From Roseiflexus sp. (GTDB taxonomy: Bacteria; Chloroflexota; Chloroflexia; Chloroflexales; Roseiflexaceae): a stretch of 64,000 nt of DNA. Shown here piece after piece: positions 17,829 to 26,045 of the stretch (positions within the stretch are counted from its first letter, which is position 1; every line of letters starts with the position of its first letter). The DNA lies in the NCBI GenBank assembly GCA_017743475.1, contig JAGHYV010000001.1, positions 62,001 through 126,000 on the forward strand. The letters run 5' to 3'. The notes under the pieces are model-generated. The model did no database searches. It was not told the DNA's origin and saw nothing but the letters and a program-made list of their open reading frames with translations. The position numbers and the translations under genes were made by a program.

Positions 17829-18141
17829 CCCTGACGATACAGGACCCCTCGCTCTCTTCCTCTACTCCTGTTGCAGCACCCACGCTTCACGTGAACCCGC
17901 TTTGTTGTGCACGACAGCGCAGGTGAGACGCGGGTCAGCCGCCGCATACGGTTTTTACGGCACATCGAAAAGCATGTCACTGCCAGGTATGTGCTCAAGG
18001 GCTATGCTATGCTTATACGCAGCACGCCAGAACATAATGTCCGCGTTTTTTACCCCATGCCGCACGTCAGGAAACGTCTCACGATGGATGTCTGCAGGCA
18101 GGTTTCGTCTCTCAATAGTACGCCTGTGAGCAGTCAACCGA
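17829..18141. other. Gene-free gap before the response regulator
   Basis: No convincing coding sequence, RNA gene or repeat was seen here. The only clear signal is the promoter that follows at 18142-18170. Confidence 0.5.
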
Positions 18142-18170
18142 TTGACCGCAGGCTATTCCGGGGTTATAAT
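18142..18170 (+). promoter_or_regulatory. Sigma-70-type promoter of the response regulator gene
   Basis: TTGACC at 18142-18147 and a perfect TATAAT at 18165-18170 are separated by 17 bp. Transcription would start near 18177, which places the response regulator start at ATG 18205, not at the upstream in-frame codons. Confidence 0.75.
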
Positions 18171-18204
18171 GCGCCACATAACGAGTAATCCCCGCAAATG
18201 CCCG

Positions 18205-18567
18205 ATGCGCATTCTGATTGTCGATGACAATCGTGATATTCTCGATCTCGTGCAGCGTGTTCTGCTGGCAGAAGGGCACGAGGTCATTACTGCCCGCAAT
18301 GGGGTGGAAGCGCTTCAGCGCGAAGCGAAGCATACGCCTGATCTAATTGTGCTCGACATCAACCTGCCCTTTCTGGATGGATGGGAAGTCTGTCGGCAGA
18401 TCAAGGCGCGTCGTTCCGTTCCAATTATTATCCTTTCGGTGCGCGCCGAAGCAGTTGATCTGGAACGCAGCCGCGCTGCAGGCGCCGACGATCATGTCCT
18501 CAAACCGTTCGATCTCGATGACCTGGTCAACCGGATTACCCGCCTAACAAACGCGCTTCCGGGATAA
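18205..18567 (+). CDS. Stand-alone response regulator (receiver domain only)
   Basis: 120 residues, a complete CheY-like receiver: acidic pair in VDDN at 6-9, phosphoacceptor Asp in IVLDINLPF at about 51, Ser/Thr position in ILSVRAE and the conserved Lys in VLKPFD near 101. There is no output domain, so it acts by protein contact. No histidine kinase is adjacent. It is convergent with the rsbT-rsbS pair downstream. Start chosen from the promoter position. Confidence 0.9.
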   Translation: MRILIVDDNRDILDLVQRVLLAEGHEVITARNGVEALQREAKHTPDLIVLDINLPFLDGWEVCRQIKARRSVPIIILSVRAEAVDLERSRAAGADDHVLKPFDLDDLVNRITRLTNALPG

Positions 18568-18641
18568 AAGCAAAGGCGCCAGAGAGACAGAGCAGGTGAT
18601 GGTCTCTCCAGCGCTCCCCTATACCTGAACCACTGACCGAC

Positions 18642-19043
18642 TCAGGTGCGCCATTTGCGACAGTGGATGATTGTCCCCTGACCTTCAGCGGATTTGATAT
18701 CAAATTCATCCATCAGACGCTTGGCGCCAGGCAACCCCATACCCATGCCGCGGGACGTACTGTAGCCGTCCTGCATAACGAGGTCGATGTCGGCGATGCC
18801 GGGTCCCTGGTCTTCACAGATAATTTCGATGCCTTTGCGTCCACCGCGCTCGATCTCACGAATTGTCACCGTTCCGGTACCCGCGTAGAGAAAGATGTTC
18901 CGCGCCAGTTCACTAACAGCGGTCGCAATGCGCGCCTGATCGATCGCACCAAAACCGAGCGCCTTCGCAGTATCACGAGCCAGGGTGCGAGCGATCACAA
19001 TATCGAGGTCGCTACGGATCGGTGCAACCTTAGCCTGTGCCAT
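18642..19043 (-). CDS. rsbT: RsbT-like serine/threonine switch kinase
   Basis: 133 residues with a GHKL ATPase fold: N-box ATAVSELARNIFLYA, G1-like CEDQGPGIAD and the glycine lid STSRGMGMGLPGAKRLMDEF. This is the RsbT pattern, the kinase that leaves the stressosome after phosphorylating RsbS and then activates a downstream phosphatase or cyclase. It overlaps rsbS by 14 bases, and GAGGAGG lies upstream of ATG 19043. No RsbR, RsbU or sigma-B-type gene lies next to it, so its targets are elsewhere. Confidence 0.9.
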   Translation of the reverse strand: MAQAKVAPIRSDLDIVIARTLARDTAKALGFGAIDQARIATAVSELARNIFLYAGTGTVTIREIERGGRKGIEIICEDQGPGIADIDLVMQDGYSTSRGMGMGLPGAKRLMDEFDIKSAEGQGTIIHCRKWRT

Positions 19044-19413
19044 CGGCGTCCTCCTCAGCCTGTCTGCGGAGCATCGCCAGACCCTTCTCGAGATTGAGAG
19101 CGGTCATCACACCGGTCAACTCCAATCCCAGTTCCACCAGCGTGATCGCTACTGCCGGTTGAAGCCCGGTGATGACCACTTTCGTCCCCATCAGACCAGC
19201 CATTGAAGCGATATCACTGATCAGACGCCCGATGAAACTGTCGACAACATCGACAGCAGTGAGATCGACAATCAAGCCGCGTGCTTTGGTGTCGTAGATC
19301 TTCTGGAGCAGATCATCTTTGAACTGTACGGCTGAGGTATCGTGCAACGCCACCTGAATGGAAGCGATAAGCACGTCGCCTATTTTGAGAATGGGTATCC
19401 TGAGGCTTTCCAA
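19030..19413 (-). CDS. rsbS: RsbS-like STAS-domain antagonist
   Basis: 127 residues of one STAS domain. The loop VDVVDSFIGRLI contains the Ser that RsbT phosphorylates in the RsbS family, and IPILKIGDVLIASIQVAL matches the family N terminus. It would hold RsbT in a stressosome-like complex until stress. The start is TTG 19413, supported by AGGAGG five bases upstream. It is the first gene of a two-gene unit with rsbT. Confidence 0.9.
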   Translation of the reverse strand: MESLRIPILKIGDVLIASIQVALHDTSAVQFKDDLLQKIYDTKARGLIVDLTAVDVVDSFIGRLISDIASMAGLMGTKVVITGLQPAVAITLVELGLELTGVMTALNLEKGLAMLRRQAEEDADGTG

Positions 19414-19662
19414 CGAGACCTCCTACACCCTTGTGGGAACATCCCTGGAACCAGGAAGTTGCCAGAGAAGACGGTTGCCAACAAAATGACACTCGCTGAA
19501 CGCAATAGACATCAATTGCCATCATCGTGCCCGACTGCACACAATTATAATCCAGGAGCACTCTGCCCGTCTATGCACTAACAGTCCCACTATGCAAATG
19601 AGTATATCTTTCGCCCATATAGTATACTACCGCTGGAAATCAGTGCATTACCAGAGATTGCC

Positions 19663-20100
19663 ATGTCAGCCATCACGCGCGATTTTACTGCGACCACATT
19701 TGTTGTTCACGAACGACGCACGCTGCTATTGTTGCATCGCAAACTGAATATGTGGCTTCCACCCGGCGGACACATCGACCCGAACGAATTGCCGGACGAA
19801 GCGGCCATTCGCGAGGTGCGCGAAGAAGCCGGACTTGAGGTGGAACTGCTGACGACCGGCAGCATGCTCGGCAACGTTCGTGTGCTTCCGCAACCGTACT
19901 GCATCTTGCTGGAAGATATCGCGCCAGGACATCAGCACATTGATCTGATCTACTTTGCGCGGGTACGCGGCGGCGTGCTGAGTCCTTCTGAACGTGAGAC
20001 TCGAGCCGCGCGCTGGGTGACATGGGAAGAATTGGATGCGCCTGATATTTCCGAAGATATTCGCGAGTTGGGACGGCGTGCCATCGAACTGTGCAGTTGA
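19663..20100 (+). CDS. Nudix hydrolase
   Basis: 145 residues. The Nudix box starts at GGHIDPNELPDEAAIREV and continues REEAGLEV, fitting GX5EX7REUXEEXGU. The surrounding sequence (WLPPGGHID and a late WVTWEEL) resembles ADP-ribose/NTP pyrophosphohydrolases. The substrate is not predictable. A -10-like TATACT at 19622-19627 lies before ATG 19663. It is a single gene, followed by repeat DNA. Confidence 0.9.
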   Translation: MSAITRDFTATTFVVHERRTLLLLHRKLNMWLPPGGHIDPNELPDEAAIREVREEAGLEVELLTTGSMLGNVRVLPQPYCILLEDIAPGHQHIDLIYFARVRGGVLSPSERETRAARWVTWEELDAPDISEDIRELGRRAIELCS

Positions 20101-20265
20101 ACTAACGAACCGACGCTTTACGTTGCTTGTTGCTAGACACCGCGGGACACCCAGAGGAACTCGCCTACCGTTGCTACCTCTCGGTCCTGGCGGGGTTCAG
20201 CAAGTATCTGCCGCCCCGCGGTGCATTTCACATTATATCGTGTCCACTCTTGCTGCGCAACTTAC

Positions 20266-20428
20266 GGCATTTCTCACAAGGGTTGAACCAATGGACGGGG
20301 TTGAGCATTCCTGGAGTCACGCGCCCCACGCGGCGACTGAAATGAATTTCGGTCACGCTTCGCCGGAAGCGGGCACCTCGCGCGACACGGCAGACCCGGA
20401 CAAGAGTCAATGTATCTGAGAACTGCTA
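20266..20428 (-). repeat. Repeat family R1, complete copy in inverse orientation
   Basis: Ends are GGCATTTCTCACAAGG on the left and CTGAGAACTGCTATA on the right, which are inverted repeats of each other. The interior matches the plus-strand copy at 25789-25955. It fills most of the gap 20101-20435, which has no gene. Confidence 0.75.
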
Positions 20429-20435
20429 TAACTGT

Positions 20436-21410
20436 TCAATCGCGCATGCTCTCGAGCGCCAGCGCCACTGCCCCGATTGCCACACTATCGGCACCCAAAA
20501 TGGCGGAGACCACCTGCACCGGTCGTTCGACCGCTTTACCAATATAGGTGTGCATCCGTTCCCGAATAGCGTTGATGAACTCCTCGCCCCCGTTGCGCGC
20601 CACAACCCCGCCGATGACCACCATCTGCGGGTCGATGAGTGCAACGATCTGAGCAATCCGTACTGCCAGCACATCAATGGCTTCGGCGACAACCTGACGT
20701 CCCACAGGATGATCGCTGAAAATGTCGCTCAACAGGTTTGTGTGGAAACCGAGTTCCGCAGCGCGACTCAGCAACCCCTTGATCGATACGTGCTCCTCCA
20801 GCGTTTTGGGGGGTTCACCAGGACGGGTCGGATCCACAGGACCAATAACTGCATGACCGATCTCTCCTGCAGTTGTCGTTGCGCCATGGTATAGACGCCC
20901 ATCGAGCACCAGACCCGCGCCGACACCGGTGCTCAGGTGAATGTACACCATGTGCTGGGTGTCACGCCCAATGCCAAATGTGGCTTCTGCCAGAGCAATC
21001 AGGTTGGCATCGTTATCGACAACACACGAGGCGCCAAAAGCGTTCTCGAGCGCTTCACGCAGCGGGTAACGTTCCCAGCCGGGCGCATGCGGGGAGAGCA
21101 GGACGATGCCATGACGCACGTCCACTGGTCCGCCGAAACCGGCGCCAACCCGAACCAGGTGTGCGGAGGTGACACCGTGCGCTGCCATTAACTCATTTCC
21201 TAGATCGATGGCGCCCCCGACCAGTTCTTGCGGCGATTCGTTTGCCGGTTCGCGATGCATCGCATGAAAGGTGTGCCGGCTAAGATCTACCAGTGCTGCC
21301 CGCAATCCGTAGCTGCCGATATCGAAACCAAGGACGCATCCCTGACCGCCGAGCAGACCCCAACGGTTTTGTCTTAATCGCTCCTGGATGAGCGACGTCG
21401 GATCGAGCAT
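20436..21410 (-). CDS. ROK-family sugar kinase-like protein
   Basis: 324 residues. N-terminal phosphate loop VLGFDIGSYGLRAALVD, catalytic-region VVDNDANLIALAE and HLSTGVGAGLVLDG define the ROK fold. There is no N-terminal winged helix, so it should be an enzyme and not a repressor. After GEIGHAVIGP the usual zinc-binding CXCGXXGCXE segment is missing and replaced by VDPTRPGEPPKTLEEH, so substrate or stability may differ. ATG 21410 has GGAGGTTGCC just upstream. Glucokinase is the most common role, but this is not certain. Confidence 0.85.
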   Translation of the reverse strand: MLDPTSLIQERLRQNRWGLLGGQGCVLGFDIGSYGLRAALVDLSRHTFHAMHREPANESPQELVGGAIDLGNELMAAHGVTSAHLVRVGAGFGGPVDVRHGIVLLSPHAPGWERYPLREALENAFGASCVVDNDANLIALAEATFGIGRDTQHMVYIHLSTGVGAGLVLDGRLYHGATTTAGEIGHAVIGPVDPTRPGEPPKTLEEHVSIKGLLSRAAELGFHTNLLSDIFSDHPVGRQVVAEAIDVLAVRIAQIVALIDPQMVVIGGVVARNGGEEFINAIRERMHTYIGKAVERPVQVVSAILGADSVAIGAVALALESMRD

Positions 21411-21489
21411 GGCAACCTCCTGCGATAGCGCAACAGTGCGAGCGAGTGCGGCTTGGAAACGCAATTATAGCACAGTGAACCATGCTGCG

Positions 21490-23289
21490 TCATATGTCAT
21501 ATGACCATTCTGCTCCGCTGTCATCTGCGTTGCTGCGATTCGCTGTCTGGTGCTGCCGTGATCGCGCGCCAAGCCATCCGGCAACGATCATCATAAGAAC
21601 GCCAACGCTTATCCTGATGGCAATCATTGGTGAAGCGGCGATAGGTGCAGACGTTATCGTACCTGGGGGAGAGACCGTTGCCGACGGTGTGATAGAGAGA
21701 GTAGCTGAAGGAGTAAGCAGTGCGCCATATTCTGTCCGTTCTCCCGACACAACGAACGGCGCAGCAGTCGGTAACCCACCCGGCGCCCAGGCAGGCAGAC
21801 GGTTGTAGGGGCGACGTGTGACGAGGGGTGTGACGCTCTTATTTCCATGCCCCGGTCTGCCGGTCGATGGCGACGCGATTGTTCTCGAATCAGGTAGGGC
21901 AGCGCTGCCCGTTGATGTTACGCGGGTCGGTGACAGGGTACGGGTCGGTGATAACGTGCGGGTCGGTGACAGGGTACGGGTTGGGGAGAAGGTTCGAGTT
22001 GGTGACGGTGTGCGGGTCAAGGTTGGTATCTTCGTTGGCGAGGGCGTCCGCGTCGCCGTCGGTTCGATGCCTGCGGCAGGTTCGCGCGTCGGCGAGGGGG
22101 TGCGGGTCGGCGACGGCGTCCGCGTCGGCGAGGGCGTCCGCGTCGGCGAGGGGGTCCGGGTTGGCGTCGGTTCGTCGGCGGCGGTCGGATTGTCGGTCGG
22201 CGAGGGGGTGCGGGTCGGCGACGGCGTCCGCGTCGGCGACAGCGTGCGGGTCGGTAAGGGAGTCCGCGTTGCTGTCGGTTCATTAGTGGCGGTCGGATCG
22301 TCGGTCGACGAGGGGGTGTGGGTTGGCGAGGAGGTGCGGGTCGGTGACGGCGTCCGCGTCGGCAAGGGGGTCCGGGTTGGCGTCGGTTCGTCGGTGGCGG
22401 TCGGATTGTCGGTCGGCGACGGCGTCCGCGTCGGCAAGGGGGTCCGGGTTGGCGTCGGTTCGTCGGTGGCAGTCGGATCGTCAGTCGGCGACGGCGTCCG
22501 CGTCGGCGACAGCGTGCGGGTCGGTGAAGGGGTCCGCGTTGCTGTCGGTTCATTAGTGGCGGTCGGATCGTCAGTCGACGAGGGGGTGTGGGTTGGCGAA
22601 GGAGTCCGCGTCGGCATCGGTTCGTCAGTGGCGGTCGGCTGCGATGTCTGCGTTATTGCTGGCTCACCTATCGCGGTCGATGTATCGGAGGGCATTGACG
22701 GGAGAGGGGTATCAGTTCCAGTGACGGGCGTTGTTGGTTCTGGCGAAGGAGTATGTTCTGGTATACCGTCAGGCGTAACGGTTAGCGAGGCAGTGTCGGC
22801 GGGTGACGGTGAGGGCGTAAGCGACGACAACCCAGGCGGCATGTTCCATTGACCTGGCGACGGATCGCTCCTGACCCAGACAGCGCCAGCATCCGGGATG
22901 CGCGCAAAACTTTTACCAACTGTTGCCGAAGTGTAGGGCGCAACGTCAACGGGAACGCCAGAGGTGTCAAGCAGCGTCGCTGCATCCGTGCCGCTATTGT
23001 TGAGGATGTAGGTCTTCAGCTCGACGACCAGCAGGCTATATGGCGGAATGATTGTGCCGGATGGAATGATGGTCTGTGGTCCGCCCGGCGTATCATCATC
23101 GATCCTCCAGCCGCTCACGTCGAGTGGCGTGTCGCCGCGGTTAACAATTTCGACCCATTCCGGTCCGCTCGCAGGAGCGGGCATGAATTCGTTGATAAGT
23201 GCAACCGGAGGGTCGGCGGTGTATACCGGACCGGTGACGAACATCCACAGCAGAGCCAGGAATGTCAGCATCATGAGCGACCAGCGCAT
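21490..23289 (-). CDS. Secreted lamin-tail-domain protein with Pro/Thr repeat stalk
   Basis: 599 residues. A signal peptide (MRWSLMMLTFLALLWMFVTG) is followed by a lamin-tail domain (about 27-150: LINEFMPAP, EWVEIVNRGDTPLDVSGW, IPPYSLLVV). Then comes a stalk of several hundred residues of PTRTPSPT-type repeats and a C-terminal hydrophobic helix with a basic tail (ISVGVLMMIVAGWLGARSRQ). It is probably anchored in the membrane with the domain presented on a rigid, glycosylation-prone stalk. GGAGG upstream supports ATG 23289. The stalk DNA is repetitive, so length may vary between strains. Confidence 0.8.
   Translation of the reverse strand: MRWSLMMLTFLALLWMFVTGPVYTADPPVALINEFMPAPASGPEWVEIVNRGDTPLDVSGWRIDDDTPGGPQTIIPSGTIIPPYSLLVVELKTYILNNSGTDAATLLDTSGVPVDVAPYTSATVGKSFARIPDAGAVWVRSDPSPGQWNMPPGLSSLTPSPSPADTASLTVTPDGIPEHTPSPEPTTPVTGTDTPLPSMPSDTSTAIGEPAITQTSQPTATDEPMPTRTPSPTHTPSSTDDPTATNEPTATRTPSPTRTLSPTRTPSPTDDPTATDEPTPTRTPLPTRTPSPTDNPTATDEPTPTRTPLPTRTPSPTRTSSPTHTPSSTDDPTATNEPTATRTPLPTRTLSPTRTPSPTRTPSPTDNPTAADEPTPTRTPSPTRTPSPTRTPSPTRTPSPTREPAAGIEPTATRTPSPTKIPTLTRTPSPTRTFSPTRTLSPTRTLSPTRTLSPTRVTSTGSAALPDSRTIASPSTGRPGHGNKSVTPLVTRRPYNRLPAWAPGGLPTAAPFVVSGERTEYGALLTPSATLSITPSATVSPPGTITSAPIAASPMIAIRISVGVLMMIVAGWLGARSRQHQTANRSNADDSGAEWSYDI
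21915..22640 (-). repeat. Coding repeat tract of the Pro/Thr stalk
   Basis: Imperfect tandem units of 18-24 bases encode PT(R/H)TPSPT and PTAT(D/N)EP phrases. Larger blocks of about 90-100 bases also recur, for example around 22240-22330 and 22520-22600, suggesting recent duplication. Confidence 0.8.
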
Positions 23290-23515
23290 AATCCCTCCTG
23301 CTGCAAACACAGAACTTGCGTTGATGGTGCCACAGGTGCGCCTTTCACAAAAGATAGACAATTGTCCCTGTCGGGGGTGGCTGTTTGGGGTGTGGACAAC
23401 AGTACGGCAATCCCCTGGCGGCGCCGAATCTGTCGGCGTAACTTTTTCGGGTGTGGTATCATCATAAAAGCGGCGGCGCAGGGATGCCGTTCATTCAATT
23501 CAAGGAGTCCGCGAC

Positions 23516-24478
23516 ATGCATAGCAAAGTTGTCATTATTGGTTCTGGTCCGGCGGGATTGACCGCAGCACTCTACGCGGCGCGCGCAAATCTTGAGCCGC
23601 TGGTGATCCGGGGGTTGCAACCGGGCGGCTTGATCGCAACGACGAGCGAAGTCGAGAACTATCCTGGCTTCGTTGAAGGAATTGGCGGCTTCGAGCTTGC
23701 CGATAATATGGAAAAGCAGGCAGCGCGCTTCGGCGCCCGCTATATGGATGCTATTGTCGAACGTGTCGATCTCTCGCAGCGCCCGTTCCGCCTCATCACC
23801 GACAGCGGTGAGGAAGTGACAGCTGATGCACTGATCATTGCAACCGGAGCGTCGCCGCGAAAACTGGGGGTTCCGGGTGAGGAACGTCTGGCAAACCGCG
23901 GTGTGTCGTACTGCGCCACGTGCGATGGTTTCTTCTTCCGTGGCAAGAAGGTGGTGGTGGTCGGCGGCGGCAATAGCGCCCTTGACGAAGGGCTCTTCCT
24001 GACGCGCTATGTTTCGGAGTTGAAGATTGTCCATCGGCGCGATGCGTTGCGCGCTGACCCGATCCTTCAGGAGCGCGCGTTCTCTAACCCGAAGATTACG
24101 TTCGTGTGGAATTCGATTGTCGAGGAAATCCTGGGGGACGATAAAGTGACGGGTGTGCGGGTGCGCAATCTGAAGACCGGCGAGGTTTCGATTATCGAGA
24201 CTGACGGTGTTTTCCCGTACATTGGGCATATTCCAAACACGTCGTTGTTCAAGGGTCAGCTGGAACTCGACGAGAATGGGTACATTATTGCCGATCATCG
24301 GACGCGCACCGCGATTTCGGGAGTGTTCGCAGCAGGTGATGTGGTTGATCACATCTACCGCCAGGCGATCACGGCAGCTGGTGAGGGGTGCAAGGCGGCT
24401 ATGGAAGCGACCTGGTTCCTTAGTGAACAGGAGCATGCCGCCCGAAAGTTGGCTGAACTCGCCACAACGCCAGCATAA
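23516..24478 (+). CDS. trxB: Thioredoxin reductase
   Basis: 320 residues, full TrxB layout. The FAD-binding GSGPAG lies near 9-14, the redox-active CATCDG in the middle, the NADPH-binding GGGNSALDEG next to it, and the FAD C-terminal motif GVFAAGDVVDHIYRQ. It transfers electrons from NADPH to thioredoxin in the cytosol. AAGGAG at 23502-23507 supports ATG 23516. moeA follows after 21 bases and may share the transcript. Confidence 0.95.
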   Translation: MHSKVVIIGSGPAGLTAALYAARANLEPLVIRGLQPGGLIATTSEVENYPGFVEGIGGFELADNMEKQAARFGARYMDAIVERVDLSQRPFRLITDSGEEVTADALIIATGASPRKLGVPGEERLANRGVSYCATCDGFFFRGKKVVVVGGGNSALDEGLFLTRYVSELKIVHRRDALRADPILQERAFSNPKITFVWNSIVEEILGDDKVTGVRVRNLKTGEVSIIETDGVFPYIGHIPNTSLFKGQLELDENGYIIADHRTRTAISGVFAAGDVVDHIYRQAITAAGEGCKAAMEATWFLSEQEHAARKLAELATTPA

Positions 24479-24499
24479 GAAGCGAGCAGAGGTCTGGGT

Positions 24500-25753
24500 A
24501 TGCGACGCGAATCGCCCTATCCGATGGTTCCGATCAACGAGGCGCAGCACATTATCACTGCGCATGTCGCACCGCTTGGTGTCGAGGAGATAGATGTTCT
24601 CCGCGACACCGCCGATGGTCGTGTGCTGGCGGAGGATGTCTATGCAACCGATCCGTTGCCCGATGTGCCAAAAGCGGCGGTCGACGGGTATGCGCTGCGC
24701 AGCGCCGATGGCGTTGCTCCGCGTCGTGTGATTGCCGAAGTGATCGCTGGTGCAGCGCCGGGGCTGCGCGTTGAGCCAGGGACTGCGGTTCGGGTTATGA
24801 CCGGTGCGCCGGTGCCAGAAGGCGCTGACGCGGTGGTGATGGTAGAGCACACCGAGGAGCAGGACGGTACGCTGACGGTACGCCATGCGCTCAGTGCTGG
24901 CGACAATATTCATACGGTTGGGCAGGATATTGCTGCCGGTCAATGTGTGTTGACGCGCGGAACAACGCTCGGCGCCGCTGAGATCGGGCTACTGGCGACG
25001 GTCGGGCGTGTCCGGGTGCAGGTCTACCGTCGTCCGATTGTTGCTGTACTGGCAACCGGCGATGAAGTGTATGAACCCGATAGCGAGGTGTTTCCCGGCG
25101 GTGTGCGCGATAGCAATCGCTATGCGCTGATGGCGGCGGCGCGCGAAGCCGGGTGTGTGGCGGTATCGCTCGGCATTGCGCGCGATGACCTGTCTGTGCA
25201 GCGCGCTGCGATCCTCGATGCGGTTGATCGCGCCGATGTACTGCTGACCAGCGGCGGCGTTTCGATGGGAACGCGCGATCTGATCAAGCCATTGCTGGCA
25301 GAATTGGGCACGGTGCATTTTGGACGCATTGCTTTCAAGCCGGGCAAGCCGACGACGTTCGCAACCATCGACCGTCCAGGACGCGCCTCTCCGCTCCTCG
25401 TCTTCGGGTTGCCCGGATTTCCGGTCTCGTCGCTGGTTTCGTTTGAGGTATTCGTGCGTCCAGCGCTTCGCCGGCTTCAGGGGGACGCACGCCCCGAACG
25501 TCCGCGTGTACGAGTGACGCTGCGTGATCCCATCTACCCCTCCGCTGATCGCCCGGAGTATCAGCGCGCCATTGTCGGTTGGGCGGAAGGTCGCCTGGTG
25601 GCGCGCAGTACGGGTCGCCAGGGGAGCAGTCGCCTGATGTCAATGCTGGGCGCGAATGCGATGCTCATTGTTCCGCCGGGAACCCAGCCATTCCCGGCTG
25701 GCGCCGAACTCGAAGCGCTGCTCACCGGTCCACTGGCGCCGTTCAACGAATAG
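24500..25753 (+). CDS. moeA: Molybdopterin molybdenumtransferase
   Basis: 417 residues. LPDVPKAAVDGYALRS, VRVMTGAPVPEGADAVV, and the MoCF domain TSGGVSMGTRDLIKP, FKPGKPTTFA and FGLPGFPVSSLVSFEVFV are diagnostic. MoeA inserts molybdate into adenylylated molybdopterin. No other cofactor genes lie nearby; it follows trxB closely, so regulation is probably shared. The C-terminal domain IV is complete. Confidence 0.95.
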   Translation: MRRESPYPMVPINEAQHIITAHVAPLGVEEIDVLRDTADGRVLAEDVYATDPLPDVPKAAVDGYALRSADGVAPRRVIAEVIAGAAPGLRVEPGTAVRVMTGAPVPEGADAVVMVEHTEEQDGTLTVRHALSAGDNIHTVGQDIAAGQCVLTRGTTLGAAEIGLLATVGRVRVQVYRRPIVAVLATGDEVYEPDSEVFPGGVRDSNRYALMAAAREAGCVAVSLGIARDDLSVQRAAILDAVDRADVLLTSGGVSMGTRDLIKPLLAELGTVHFGRIAFKPGKPTTFATIDRPGRASPLLVFGLPGFPVSSLVSFEVFVRPALRRLQGDARPERPRVRVTLRDPIYPSADRPEYQRAIVGWAEGRLVARSTGRQGSSRLMSMLGANAMLIVPPGTQPFPAGAELEALLTGPLAPFNE

Positions 25754-25788
25754 CCCGGCGTACCTCCGCCAGCGACATTCGTAACCAG

Positions 25789-25955
25789 TAGCATTTCTCA
25801 GATACATTGACCCTTGTCTGGGTTTGCCGTGTCGCGCGAGACACCTGCTGCTGGCGGAGTGTAGACCGAAATTCATTTCGGTCACCGCGTGGGAAGCACG
25901 ATTCCGAGGATGGTTCAACCTCGTCCCTTGAGTTCAACCTCTGTGAGAACTGCTA
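25789..25955 (+). repeat. Repeat family R1, complete reference copy
   Basis: About 167 bp with inverted ends TAGCATTTCTCAGA and CTGTGAGAACTGCTA. The interior carries TTGACCCTTG, TGTCGCGCGAGACAC, an ATTCATTTCGGTC phrase and two GTTCAACCTC phrases. The size, inverted ends and dispersal suggest a miniature non-autonomous element. The rest of the gap 25754-26045 is featureless. Confidence 0.75.
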
Positions 25956-26045
25956 AGGAATGTGCCGGACCGGTCGAAGAACTGCGTTCTTTGCGCGTCT
26001 CCACGTCGAGCGTCTGGCAGAGTCGCTCACCGGCGCCACTGCCGT

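Noticed and set aside
21818-22852. Plus-strand repetitive protein of VRVGDG units
   Set aside because: It is the antisense translation of the Pro/Thr stalk repeats of the lamin-tail protein.
23495-24943. Long minus-strand open frame of about 480 codons
   Set aside because: It lies opposite trxB and the start of moeA, both with complete motifs. Its composition (many Arg, His, Cys) is typical of an antisense shadow in GC-rich DNA.
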